From Candidatus Poribacteria bacterium (GTDB lineage: Bacteria; Poribacteria; WGA-4E; WGA-3G): a stretch of DNA of 64,000 bases. The DNA lies in the NCBI GenBank assembly GCA_009841255.1, contig VXMD01000049.1, positions 62,001 to 126,000 of the forward strand, read 5' to 3'. The translations under genes and the position numbers were made by a program. This document shows positions 8,849 to 17,068 of the stretch, piece by piece (within the stretch, counting starts at the first letter, position 1; each line of letters opens with the position of its first letter). Below the pieces are notes generated by a model that was given only the letters and a program-made list of their open reading frames with translations, made no database searches and had not been told where the DNA came from.

Positions 8849-9649
8849 TCATTGCGTTTCTTCCGAACTCAAGTAGTCCAATGGGCTCTCTATGTGATAA
8901 AATTCAGAGTCTCCCGCAATCTGTTTAAGAAATCCCAAGTGTCCAGCACCGATGATTAGCAAAATACGCTCATCTTCTGATTCCGTAATTCGGGTGAGAT
9001 TGACGAAGGTTTTGAGGTTCCTTGGATACCAACTATGGGCAACCCAATTCGCACCAGGATACTGATCTTGCAACCCAATTCGTGCAATCCGTAAGTAGTC
9101 GCGGAGGTTTTTTCGGATCTTTTCATCTTGGTTCATCCGTATATACATGTCGATTATCGGTTCGTATTTCTCAGGCTCAATCCAGATTCTGCCATCTTCA
9201 TCCTGCGTCATTTTTCCAGTAGGTGGCGGACCCAGAAGGTGTTCCTGATCGTTCGCCTCTGCAAACGTGCCCCAATCTATCAAATCATGATCCAGATCCT
9301 CTCGGACGATTGGATCATCGCGAAAATAATCTACACAGTACACCTGTGGATGTCCCATATCTTTCGCCAGTCGGAACCCAATCTGGTGGATTTCATGGGG
9401 TTCAAGTTGAGAATTGCCCTTTAGGTAACCGTTGTATTCCTCCTGAAGCTTGGTCTCCCAACGTTCATCAACTTCAACGGCTATCTTAGTCGGTTTAAAT
9501 TGGGCGAGTTGATCCGCAAGTGCCTGAAGTTCAACTTGCCGTTTAGGAGCACGCACATCATCTATTCTGTAATTGATTCGATCTGCCCCCCAATTTGCCA
9601 AATGTTCGCTTCCAAGAATCATAAGGGTCGGTTTCGTTTGATGTTTCAT
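8849..9649 (-). CDS. DUF5694 protein, TraB/Tiki-like (operon copy 2)
   Basis: A 266-residue relative of the protein at 2457-3257. It keeps all three landmark sites: GSEH at the N terminus, the glutamate in KIAVEVD, and GAGH in IIGAGHLGFL. The ATG at 9649 overlaps the TGA of the upstream gene by one base (TGATG) and has GGAGG ten bases upstream, so translation is coupled. No signal peptide is seen, so it probably stays in the cytoplasm. Function is not known; superfamily membership is inferred from the two GxxH motifs and the glutamate. Confidence 0.8.
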   Translation of the reverse strand: MKHQTKPTLMILGSEHLANWGADRINYRIDDVRAPKRQVELQALADQLAQFKPTKIAVEVDERWETKLQEEYNGYLKGNSQLEPHEIHQIGFRLAKDMGHPQVYCVDYFRDDPIVREDLDHDLIDWGTFAEANDQEHLLGPPPTGKMTQDEDGRIWIEPEKYEPIIDMYIRMNQDEKIRKNLRDYLRIARIGLQDQYPGANWVAHSWYPRNLKTFVNLTRITESEDERILLIIGAGHLGFLKQIAGDSEFYHIESPLDYLSSEETQ

Positions 9650-10458
9650 CAATTAACATCCTCCGTCTTTAGGTATTTCAGTGAGCTTTCGACGATATAA
9701 TCTCCCGAATCTTCAAGAAACTGCTGAACGAGGAAAACATGCCCAGCACCGATAATTAGTAGGATTCGGTCGTCTGCAGATTCGGTGATACGCGTCAAGT
9801 TCACAAAAATTTTGAGGTTTCGAGCATACCAGCTGTGCGCAACCCAATTTGCTCCAGGGTAGTGGTCACCTATGCCAACTCGTGAGATCCGTAGGTATAC
9901 CTGATGATCCGCACGCGTACCTTCAGGATCGTTGTGTCGTATGTACATGTCGATTATTGGTTCGTATTTCACAGGTTCAATCCAGACTCTGCCATCTTCC
10001 TCTTCATGAAATTCCACGTCGGAATCAACATGAAGGTCCTCTATGCTTGGCAAGAAATGTTCTTGATTGTGTTCCTTTGCGAACTTGTCAGGATCGATTA
10101 AATCTGAATCAAAATCATCTGGGAAAAATGGGTCGTGTTCTGGCCAATAATCAACACCGTACAACTTCGAATGTCCCATCTGTTTGGCTAACCGGAAACC
10201 TATTTGATCGCCTTCTCCGCGCTTGAGTTCGTAGGTGTCTGCCAGATAGCCTTGGTAGTTTGCGTTGATCTCAGCGTTTCGTGAAGGGTCTTGTTCAAGA
10301 GCTATCTTGGTGGGCTGAAACGTTTTGAGTTGCGTTACCAACTGTTCGATTTCGCGCTGGCGTTTGGGGGCAAGAACATCATCCATTTTATAATTGATTC
10401 CATCCATTCCCGGATTCGCTAAGTGTCCGCTGCCGAGAATCATGATTGTCGGCTTCAT
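9649..10458 (-). CDS. DUF5694 protein, TraB/Tiki-like (operon copy 1)
   Basis: A 269-residue protein. I place the start at the ATG at 10458 (M-K-P-T-I-M-I-L-G), which has AGGAG upstream and lines up with the start of the copy at 2457-3257. A longer frame begins 35 codons earlier and overlaps the previous stop, but its extra residues match nothing in the sister proteins. GSGH, the KIALEQD glutamate and GAGH are all present, so the predicted active site is complete. It has an acidic insert (about residues 95-145) that is longer than in the other copies. Confidence 0.8.
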   Translation of the reverse strand: MKPTIMILGSGHLANPGMDGINYKMDDVLAPKRQREIEQLVTQLKTFQPTKIALEQDPSRNAEINANYQGYLADTYELKRGEGDQIGFRLAKQMGHSKLYGVDYWPEHDPFFPDDFDSDLIDPDKFAKEHNQEHFLPSIEDLHVDSDVEFHEEEDGRVWIEPVKYEPIIDMYIRHNDPEGTRADHQVYLRISRVGIGDHYPGANWVAHSWYARNLKIFVNLTRITESADDRILLIIGAGHVFLVQQFLEDSGDYIVESSLKYLKTEDVN

Positions 10459-10559
10459 GTGCGTGTTTCTCCTATCTACACTGGAAGCACTATCTTTTCC
10501 TATGTTCCAGCGCGTTCCTGTTTTACATAAACTCAGGCTGTTGCAAACTTGGGGATTTA

Positions 10560-11948
10560 TCAATCGGTTGCTGCTGGATTTAAGTATTGCAGCGGGCTTT
10601 CGACAATGTAGTCTCCCGAATCTTCAAGAAACTGCTGAATCAGGTAGACATGCCCAGCACCAACAATCAGTAGAATGCGATCGTCAGTAGACTCCGTGAT
10701 TCGCGTCAGATTCACAAAATTCTTGAGATTATGCGCATACCACCAATGTGCAACCCAATTCGCACCCGGGTATTGATCTTTGAGTCCAATGCGTGCGGTG
10801 CGCAGATATGGTTGATGGTCGACGTATATCTGTTCAGGCTCATTCATCCGTATGTACATGTCAATCAGAGGTTCATATTCCTGCTGTTCAACCCAGAGTG
10901 TTCCATCCGCACTCCGCCGAACTTTCTGTCCATCTGAGACCATGGTTGGTAGAAGATGCTCCTGATTGTGCATCTCCGCGAACGTGTCGAAGTCCATCAA
11001 GTCGTCATCAATTTTATCAAGGATCGGCTTGTGTTTTGGCCAATGAGCAATACCGTAAAGTTTCGAGTGTCCCATCTGTTTTGCTAATCGAAAGCCGATC
11101 TGGTCCTTATAGTTCCGTGTGAGTTCATAGGTGCCTTCCAGATAACCTTGATAGTTTGCGTTAAGCTCAGCGTCATAACTTTGGTCTGTATAGACGGCTA
11201 TCTTGGTGGGACCAAATGCTTTCAGTTGCGTCACCAACTGTTCCATTTCGCTTTGGCGTTTAGGGGCGAGCACATCATCCATTCTTACATTGAATCTATT
11301 GATTCTCGGATTTGTGAAAAATGTACTACCCAGAATCATGACTGTTGCTTTGTCTCCTATGTCCTCTCTTTTCCATTGCCCTTTCAATTTGTCGCCAAAA
11401 TCGATGTCTACCGCCCCGAAATTGCTGAGATTCCCGAGCAATTCCTCAATGTGTTCTGGTGCAATCTCCCCGACGATGTTGACAAAAGTGGCTTCTCCAG
11501 ACCTTTTCGGGATAATGATAGCGAAAATCCCATAAACCTTCTCTTCGTCAAATAGGAGATTGATCTCTACCGTTTCACTTTTTTCCTCAATCTTGACGAG
11601 GATCTCCCACTCATCTTCTTTGAGCTTTTCCTTGAAATAGTTAACCAATTTCTTCTCATCAATCGTTGCCCGATCATAGGTGCGGACATAGATGCCATCC
11701 AACATCTGGATGAGTTCGACGACTTCGGGTTGATTGCTCACCGATTTGGTGACCAGACTGATGAGTTTTGCGGTTAAGTTGACCTCGACCTTTGCTTCAA
11801 GAGACTCTGGAAAATCGAAGAGGATAAGTCCTTTTCTACCGGTTTTGTCCGATTTTTTCTGTTGCGCGACTGCTGAATGCATCAGTGTTAACGATGCAAC
11901 TAAAAACAGTAGCGTGAACAGTCGTATAAAGTGTTTTTGCAGTTTCAT
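10560..11948 (-). CDS. Secreted fusion: DUF4252 domain plus degenerate DUF5694 domain
   Basis: A 462-residue protein with a clear signal peptide (about residues 1-28, cleavage near A-V-A-Q). Residues ~40-190 form a DUF4252 domain like the neighbouring gene. Residues ~203-455 form a DUF5694 domain. Compared with the three sister copies, the first GxxH has become GSTF and the KIALE glutamate has become tyrosine (KIAVYTD); only the C-terminal GAGH remains. It therefore probably cannot do the chemistry of its paralogues and may bind a ligand or partner outside the membrane. Start ATG at 11948 has GGAG eight bases upstream. Fusion of the two domains also links the two families functionally. Confidence 0.85.
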   Translation of the reverse strand: MKLQKHFIRLFTLLFLVASLTLMHSAVAQQKKSDKTGRKGLILFDFPESLEAKVEVNLTAKLISLVTKSVSNQPEVVELIQMLDGIYVRTYDRATIDEKKLVNYFKEKLKEDEWEILVKIEEKSETVEINLLFDEEKVYGIFAIIIPKRSGEATFVNIVGEIAPEHIEELLGNLSNFGAVDIDFGDKLKGQWKREDIGDKATVMILGSTFFTNPRINRFNVRMDDVLAPKRQSEMEQLVTQLKAFGPTKIAVYTDQSYDAELNANYQGYLEGTYELTRNYKDQIGFRLAKQMGHSKLYGIAHWPKHKPILDKIDDDLMDFDTFAEMHNQEHLLPTMVSDGQKVRRSADGTLWVEQQEYEPLIDMYIRMNEPEQIYVDHQPYLRTARIGLKDQYPGANWVAHWWYAHNLKNFVNLTRITESTDDRILLIVGAGHVYLIQQFLEDSGDYIVESPLQYLNPAATD

Positions 11949-11960
11949 GGGTTCTACTCC

Positions 11961-12653
11961 TTACTTTGAATAGTCGTTTGTTTCAGTTGCTGACCGCGCG
12001 TCGTCATTCTGTTCTTCCGAATTAATCGGCATTTTCAACCACTCAGGCGTGGGACCCTTTATCCAATTGTGAATAGTCTCAGAAATCGCCACCTCAGAAT
12101 TAGATTCGATAAACCTCCCGAATAGAGTTCCGAGTTTCTGAAAGTCAATTTCCCCATAGATGTTCACAAAGCCCGAATTGCCATCATCGGTGAACATAAC
12201 GAAGATACCGTTCACTATGCCCGGTTTTTCCGAGTAGAGCAGGCTGAGATCGAATTTATCCCTGATTTTGACGAGATGCTCCCACTTCTCATTTGCCAAG
12301 ATGCTACGGTAGTGGTCCACAATTCGGTTGAGGTCTCTCATCTCTCCATCGTAAGCCCGGATAGAGGCGCCTTTTAGCATTTCGGTATAAGCCGTATATC
12401 CCGACACATCTACCGATTTATCTCCAGAAAGTTCCGGATGACTTGTGATACCGAAATTGATAAAGAGGTCCAAGAGGCTTTGGTCCAGGTTAATTTCCAC
12501 CTTTGGGACAGGGGCATCCGGCAGATTCATTTCTATCTTACCCCGAACCTTTTCTCCTACGTTGTCGTTCTGGGCATGTCCATTGGTGAAGAAACAGCAA
12601 ACTGCTAAAAAGGCTACACCTGCTAAAAGGGCTGTAAGGGTGGATCTTTTCAT
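11961..12653 (-). CDS. Secreted DUF4252 protein
   Basis: A 230-residue protein with a signal peptide ending near N-G-H-A-Q. The body resembles the DUF4252 half of the next gene: a segment K-V-E-I-N-L-D-Q-S-L-L-D-L, the block IRAYDGEMRDLNRIVDHYRS, and a C-terminal G-F-V-N-I-Y-G-E-I motif. DUF4252 proteins are often encoded next to ECF sigma and anti-sigma genes, as here. The sequence is preceded by AAGGAG. Molecular role unknown; a cell-envelope sensor or effector is plausible from the context. Confidence 0.8.
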   Translation of the reverse strand: MKRSTLTALLAGVAFLAVCCFFTNGHAQNDNVGEKVRGKIEMNLPDAPVPKVEINLDQSLLDLFINFGITSHPELSGDKSVDVSGYTAYTEMLKGASIRAYDGEMRDLNRIVDHYRSILANEKWEHLVKIRDKFDLSLLYSEKPGIVNGIFVMFTDDGNSGFVNIYGEIDFQKLGTLFGRFIESNSEVAISETIHNWIKGPTPEWLKMPINSEEQNDDARSATETNDYSK

Positions 12654-12665
12654 GGTTTTTTCTCC

Positions 12666-13328
12666 TTAATATGAAGGTTGATCCCTTTCTGTATCCAGAG
12701 TCCCCTGCGGTAATTGGTCCAGGCTATCCAGACTCCGGTGAATTGCTGATGAAATATTTATCTTCTGTTTTGATACACGGCGAGAGGCAGTTTCAATCTG
12801 AACAAAGGGACGGCTTGAAACTTCATCAATCCGCACATCCGGAAGTTTTTGGTTAACGACGGTGCCTGTTCGCTCCACCGCGTAATTTAACTTACCGAGG
12901 GCATAAGCCAAGTCACGGGAGGCTTGCTGCACTTTCAGGTGCTGTTGGTACTGATAGGTCCCGAACAAGACGACTCCGATGAGACACGCCAACGCGCCTG
13001 CGCGAGCGAGCGTCAAAGTTAAATCATCCGAGAACGTAAACAGTTGGAATATCCGATGTAACCACTCTGGTCCCTTGTTGGGATGCGCGCGAACGTAAGC
13101 CTCAACGGCGTTGAAGATTTCCGGCGGTGGTTCCGGTTTCGGAAGTTCGTGCAATGCACCACTAATTGTTTGTGCGAAGCGAACTTCATCTTGACACATT
13201 GGGCAGGACGCGATATGTGCCGTTATTGTTGCATGCTGGTCCGTCTCCAATTCATCGGCAAGATATGCCTCTAAATTGTCCTGGACTTCCATGCAAGATG
13301 AATCTTGGTGAAGAGGAAAATCGTTCAT
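12666..13328 (-). CDS. Membrane anti-sigma factor with zinc finger (zf-HC2)
   Basis: A 220-residue protein. The N-terminal part has the anti-sigma zinc-finger pattern H-x3-C-x2-C in TAHIASCPMCQDEV (about residues 37-50). A membrane helix follows at about residues 105-122 (ALACLIGVVLFGTYQY), and the C-terminal ~90 residues would lie outside the membrane. The gene overlaps the sigma gene by four bases (ATGA), the usual arrangement for a sigma and its inhibitor. It should hold the ECF sigma factor inactive until an envelope signal arrives. Confidence 0.88.
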   Translation of the reverse strand: MNDFPLHQDSSCMEVQDNLEAYLADELETDQHATITAHIASCPMCQDEVRFAQTISGALHELPKPEPPPEIFNAVEAYVRAHPNKGPEWLHRIFQLFTFSDDLTLTLARAGALACLIGVVLFGTYQYQQHLKVQQASRDLAYALGKLNYAVERTGTVVNQKLPDVRIDEVSSRPFVQIETASRRVSKQKINISSAIHRSLDSLDQLPQGTLDTERDQPSY

Positions 13329-13870
13329 TCGTCATTCCTCCAATAAGGACGTAGTAACTCCCGCAATCTTTTGCGGGCACGAAACACTGTTGATTTCACG
13401 GTTCCTTCGGGTTGTTCTAAGATCTCTGCAATTTCTTTGAAACTCATGCCGTTCAGTTCCCGCATAATTATTACTGACCGCATCTCTGGCGGCAATTTTT
13501 TAATCGCACATTGGACGGAGTCTTTGAGTTCTTGTTGGATCACAATCTCATCTGGTGATGGATTCGACCGACCAGAATGCGTGTGCATCAAAGTTTCGAG
13601 TTCTGTTTCGGGATCTGTATCGTCTCCGCCTGTTAAATGCACCTGAAATTTGTCTCGTTTTAGCAGATTGAAACAGAGATTCTGCGCACATTTTAGCAAC
13701 CATGAGCGTGCAGTCTTCGGACGCAATTTGTTACGGTGTTTCCACGCCGTGATAAACGTCTCTTGTGTCATATCCTCTGCATCTTCCCGATTTCCGAGTA
13801 GATAGAGGGTGTGTTGATAAACCCGAGCCTTGTGTTCATGGACAAGCTCAAGGAACTTATCTTCTGTCAT
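13325..13870 (-). CDS. ECF-type RNA polymerase sigma factor
   Basis: A complete 181-residue ECF sigma factor. Region 2 (about residues 8-75) contains D-M-T-Q-E-T-F and ARSWLLKCAQNLCFNLLKR; region 4 (about residues 118-175) contains LPPEMRSVIIMRELNGMSFKEIAEIL and the recognition helix EGTVKSTVFRARKRL. It heads the operon and is followed by its anti-sigma factor. A promoter candidate 30-60 bases upstream shares a 31-base element with the region ahead of the permease gene, which suggests positive autoregulation. The Shine-Dalgarno sequence is weak. Confidence 0.92.
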   Translation of the reverse strand: MTEDKFLELVHEHKARVYQHTLYLLGNREDAEDMTQETFITAWKHRNKLRPKTARSWLLKCAQNLCFNLLKRDKFQVHLTGGDDTDPETELETLMHTHSGRSNPSPDEIVIQQELKDSVQCAIKKLPPEMRSVIIMRELNGMSFKEIAEILEQPEGTVKSTVFRARKRLRELLRPYWRNDE

Positions 13871-13900
13871 GTTTCAACTCCGCGCATTTTGAGGTTGCTG

Positions 13901-13931
13901 TTACTACAAACGAGTTGCAAAAAAGTTGCAT
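13901..13931 (-). promoter_or_regulatory. ECF-type promoter candidate of the sigma operon
   Basis: On the minus strand: TGCAACTTTTTTGCAACT, then a short spacer and GTAGTAAC. It differs from 5067-5097 at two of 31 positions. Location 30-60 bases ahead of the sigma start fits an autoregulated ECF promoter. Confidence 0.55.
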
Positions 13932-14256
13932 TTTTTTAATTTTATAGTAAAGCTTAGAATTAAAAATACATTTTAATAATATTGGGAGGCTTCGGTTTCC
14001 GTAGGGGGTTTTTGCTTGGGTGTTTCTTCGTAGGTCTCCTCGCCCGCCAAAGAGGGTCTCATTAATTTTTGGACTTACTATAATATTTTCGGAGGAATTT
14101 AGGCAGGATTGACTGGATGTGGTAGGTGCGATTAAGCAAGTTTAAGTATTAATATTCAAGTTTTGGATCCGCGATTGGAAAGTTGGAAGATTGGAAGGTT
14201 GGAAGATAGAGAACACGGTGTTTCTTCCCCCCTTCCTGCGCTTCCATCCTTCCTCC
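13932..14256. other. Non-coding region with dispersed-repeat fragments
   Basis: No gene is supported. At 14005-14035 there is TTTTTGCTTGGGTGTTTCTTC, a piece of the repeat family seen whole at 54578-54692. At 14173-14210 a run of imperfect GGAAGATT/GGAAGGTT units is followed by a C/T-rich stretch (14221-14270) that can pair with it; a related copy lies at 59281-59370. The region ends at the stop of the dehydrogenase gene. Confidence 0.45.
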
Positions 14257-15261
14257 CTACTCCCATTGGAATACAGTCCCCAACACACGCATCGGTTCAT
14301 CGCGGAGCCACCTATAGATTTGCGGTGCTTCGTCAACAGGCACCCGATGTCGGATTAGGGGTGCAATTTTGACAGAACCCTGACGGAGCAACCGACAGAG
14401 ATTTTCCAGATCGTCGCACGTGAAGTGGCTACACTGAAGGATACTAATCTCTTTATGTTGCCCGACATTAAAGGTGTAATTGACATCGAATCGCCCGGCA
14501 ACTAAGAGCAATCGTCCTCGAACTTTGCAGGCGTGGATCATCGGTGTGACCATGTCTGGAATACCCGCGAAGTCCATGACGGCATCAAAAGAACCCTCTT
14601 GAATTTGGGTATCCCAACCCTCACCACTTGTATTGAGAACCGCCTCCGCTACACCGAGTTGGCGGCTCTGTTCGAGTCGAGATTCCTCAATGTCGCAGAC
14701 CGTGACGCGGGCGCCCATAGCGTTGGCGATCTGCGCCGCAAACATACCGATGCAGCCCTGTCCGACGATAAGGATTTTTTCTCCGATGCGCGGATCAACA
14801 CGCCGGCAGCAATGCATCGCGACACCGGAGATGCCGAAGAGAGCGGCTTCACCTGGGTCAACGTCTTCTGGCAATTTGAATAGGAGTCCATCCTCTGGAA
14901 TCGTGAACCGCTCGACATGACTCACACTCGCATAGATGAGGTCTCCAACCTGAAGTTGGGTTACGTCCGGTCCCGTTTCAATGACTCTGCCGACGTTCTG
15001 GTACCCATCGGTGGTTGGCAATCGGCTATCGGAGGCCGAATAGTTTCCACCGATCAGTTGATTCCGTTCTGTGCCGTTGGTAAGCCCAGTAAAGACTGCT
15101 TGGCACAGCACTTCGTTTCCAGTAGGCGGCATTGGCTCTTTCCAATCGGGGACAACAATTTTCTCGCGCTTTTTATCTGACAATAATTTAACGACAAGTG
15201 CTCTCACAATATTGACCACTGTTCTTAAAAACCTATGTTTTTCTGAAGAAATCCATAGCAT
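14257..15261 (-). CDS. Zinc-type alcohol dehydrogenase-like oxidoreductase (MDR superfamily)
   Basis: A 334-residue medium-chain dehydrogenase. The N-terminal GroES-like half has GLTNGTERNQLIGG and VGDLIYA; the Rossmann half has the dinucleotide motif GQGCIGMFAAQIANAMGA and a V-C-D-I-E-E-S-R strand that ends in an acidic residue, favouring NAD(H). The cysteine and histidine ligands of the catalytic zinc of classical enzymes are not obvious, so zinc dependence is uncertain. The ATG at 15261 has AAGGA ten bases upstream; a GTG at 15207 (M-R-A-L-V-V-K) gives a more typical N terminus. Its start lies directly beside the end of the IS607 element, so the first ~18 residues may derive from that junction. 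Substrate unknown. Confidence 0.8.
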   Translation of the reverse strand: MLWISSEKHRFLRTVVNIVRALVVKLLSDKKREKIVVPDWKEPMPPTGNEVLCQAVFTGLTNGTERNQLIGGNYSASDSRLPTTDGYQNVGRVIETGPDVTQLQVGDLIYASVSHVERFTIPEDGLLFKLPEDVDPGEAALFGISGVAMHCCRRVDPRIGEKILIVGQGCIGMFAAQIANAMGARVTVCDIEESRLEQSRQLGVAEAVLNTSGEGWDTQIQEGSFDAVMDFAGIPDMVTPMIHACKVRGRLLLVAGRFDVNYTFNVGQHKEISILQCSHFTCDDLENLCRLLRQGSVKIAPLIRHRVPVDEAPQIYRWLRDEPMRVLGTVFQWE

Positions 15262-15420
15262 TCTTAAAGGGTCCTTAATCCCCTGTTACGACACTCGTCA
15301 GTGTCTTAGCCTGCCTACACCCAACTCAACCTGCTACGTCGCAGAAGATATAAGCGACTTGCTTGCACCAAGGTTCACGGTGCAAGGACGAACCGTCAAA
15401 GCACGAGCGACAGTCTTAAC
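15262..15420 (-). ncRNA. Candidate omega-RNA (guide RNA scaffold) of the IS607 element
   Basis: TnpB proteins use a guide RNA made from the 3' end of tnpB and the element's right end. Here the sequence after the tnpB stop holds a perfect hairpin, GACACT-GACG-AGTGTC (15290-15305), and a second G/C-rich segment. The boundaries are inferred from the family, not seen directly. Confidence 0.3.
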
Positions 15421-16524
15421 GAATATCCCACGTGCGCCGTTTAAATCCCTATCCATCCGATGACCTTCCGATGACTTGATAACTCTCGACCCACCAAGAT
15501 TCGTGATAAGTTCGCCAGTCCAAGACACCGTTTTGGAAGTATACGCTTCACATACATCTACCACTTGAACACCATATTCTTTCGCTTTTTGTTTCAAGAA
15601 AACTTTGAAACGGTAGTGCGAAAGCGTCAACATCTGCCTAACAGACTTCTTACTCAACTTTCTCCCACCCCGTTTCGTCATCTGTTTCGTCTCAAAAGTG
15701 GGAAGCAAAATGATGTCAAAGTTGGTTACAAGAAAGTGTGCGACCTTCTTGTGAAGTTCATTGATAAGATTACGGATTTTTACCTTTATTTTATTCGCAG
15801 CTTTCCGCAAAGCACGCCGTAGCGGGCGTTTCTCTTGCGTCGCGCGTGAGTAGAGATTATCGCAGTGTTGACACAGTCTTTGAATACGGTTGATACACTG
15901 CATACCTAACCAACCGAAGCGATCTTCAAAAAAAAACGTCATAAAATCACGAACACCGGGGTCAAGTGCTACTATTCTACCGCTTGGTTCTCGCGTCTTT
16001 TTCTTCTCAACGTAAGACACACAGAGAAAATATCTTCCATTTTCCATTATCAGTTGAGAATCCTTGACTTCCGCATCCGTATCTCGTTCTGACACCTTGC
16101 CAGTGCCTTGGGGTTTGGCTGGCAACGGTTCTGGCATCTTCATCTGTCCCAATAATCGCACATAGAAACCGTTTTTCTTCAGGGAATCTGCCCGAAGATA
16201 GAGCGTCTGTCGGGGGTTCTTTCTTGAACGGAACTTAACCTTTTGACGCTCGCCCGTTGTCTTTGCCTTTATCTTCGCATTGCTAACCGCTTGACACGCG
16301 TCCATCACCGCACCCACTTTGATCTGACGCGGTGTCTCTACATGCCATTCGGGGAGTTGGTCAAAAACAATCGGGACAAGCCCTTTGAAGTTCTTGGGGG
16401 TGTCTTTCGCATCTAAGGCAAATACAGATTCATTGTAGACATACCTTGAAGTGCCAAACCACCTATGAAAAATCGCTCTCTGTTTTACCGTGGGAAAGAT
16501 TTCTATCTTTTTTGATTTGGTCAC
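15334..16524 (-). CDS. tnpB: TnpB RNA-guided nuclease (IS607 type, no zinc-ribbon cysteines)
   Basis: I start the protein at the GTG at 16524, giving 396 residues and an N terminus (V-T-K-S-K-K-I-E-I-F-P-T) typical of TnpB; the frame stays open upstream only because it is antisense-free inside tnpA. RuvC landmarks are D188 (VALDPGVRDF), E278 (LLPTFETKQM) and D358/D360 (HRMDRDLNGARG). In most TnpBs two CxxC pairs sit between TSKT and the final DRD; here that part reads TSKTVSWTGELITNLGG and contains no cysteine. The LLPTFETKQM and MLTLSHYRF blocks recall TnpBs of giant viruses and eukaryotic Fanzor proteins. It would cut DNA matching its guide at the donor site. Confidence 0.85.
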   Translation of the reverse strand: MTKSKKIEIFPTVKQRAIFHRWFGTSRYVYNESVFALDAKDTPKNFKGLVPIVFDQLPEWHVETPRQIKVGAVMDACQAVSNAKIKAKTTGERQKVKFRSRKNPRQTLYLRADSLKKNGFYVRLLGQMKMPEPLPAKPQGTGKVSERDTDAEVKDSQLIMENGRYFLCVSYVEKKKTREPSGRIVALDPGVRDFMTFFFEDRFGWLGMQCINRIQRLCQHCDNLYSRATQEKRPLRRALRKAANKIKVKIRNLINELHKKVAHFLVTNFDIILLPTFETKQMTKRGGRKLSKKSVRQMLTLSHYRFKVFLKQKAKEYGVQVVDVCEAYTSKTVSWTGELITNLGGSRVIKSSEGHRMDRDLNGARGIFVKTVARALTVRPCTVNLGASKSLISSAT

Positions 16525-17068
16525 GGTATCGCCGGAGTCCAGGCACTCTACGGGAAAAGACGTGCAGAATTGTGAGGAGATCGGCAGTAAGTTCTTCTTC
16601 GGGGCTATAAATAGTTTCGTCGAGAACCACGACTTCTCCACCGTTTTGCTCGACCAAGAACTGTATGACTTCTCCGCCGAAACGGGCGAGTCGATCCCGA
16701 TGGGCAACAACAATGCGGAGTTTATCGCCTCGCAAGAGGCGTTCCAGTAAGGTTCTAAGCCCTTTTCGCTTGAAGTTGATACCGCTACCATAGTCTTTGA
16801 TGATTTCTGCGTCCGGATAGTGTTTTTGCAAGTAGGCGACTTGGGACGCAAGACCCTCCGCTTGTCCTTTCCCGCTAACTCTGCAATATCCAATGGTAGT
16901 AATATCTGTTCCGGTTTGCTCATCAAGATACCCTTGCACATCATAACGCCTTTGTCCACCCGGCGTTCTAATAGTAGAGATTGTGCCATTCTCTGCTAAT
17001 CGTCGGAGTCTGTCTATAGAAATACCGAGAATCTCCGAGGTTTCTCGTGGTGTTTTATAGTGTTTCAT
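16463..17068 (-). CDS. tnpA: IS607-family serine recombinase TnpA
   Basis: A 201-residue protein starting at the ATG at 17068 (M-K-H-Y-K-T-P-R-E-T). The N-terminal ~50 residues are a MerR-like helix-turn-helix (ETSEILGISIDRLRRLAENG, then RTPGGQRRY). The catalytic domain has the serine in YCRVSGKGQ (about residue 64), R/D positions in VVAHRDRLARFG and the G-x-x-F-K-R-K-G-L core. It should catalyse excision and insertion of the element. A TATAAT box lies immediately upstream of the ATG, so the message could be leaderless; a GTG 24 bases earlier is the other possible start. Confidence 0.88.
   Translation of the reverse strand: MKHYKTPRETSEILGISIDRLRRLAENGTISTIRTPGGQRRYDVQGYLDEQTGTDITTIGYCRVSGKGQAEGLASQVAYLQKHYPDAEIIKDYGSGINFKRKGLRTLLERLLRGDKLRIVVAHRDRLARFGGEVIQFLVEQNGGEVVVLDETIYSPEEELTADLLTILHVFSRRVPGLRRYRDQIKKDRNLSHGKTESDFS

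Noticed and set aside
16525-16989. Open N-terminal extension of the tnpB frame (155 codons)
   Set aside because: It lies in another frame inside tnpA, has no TnpB similarity, and TnpB of normal size starts at 16524.
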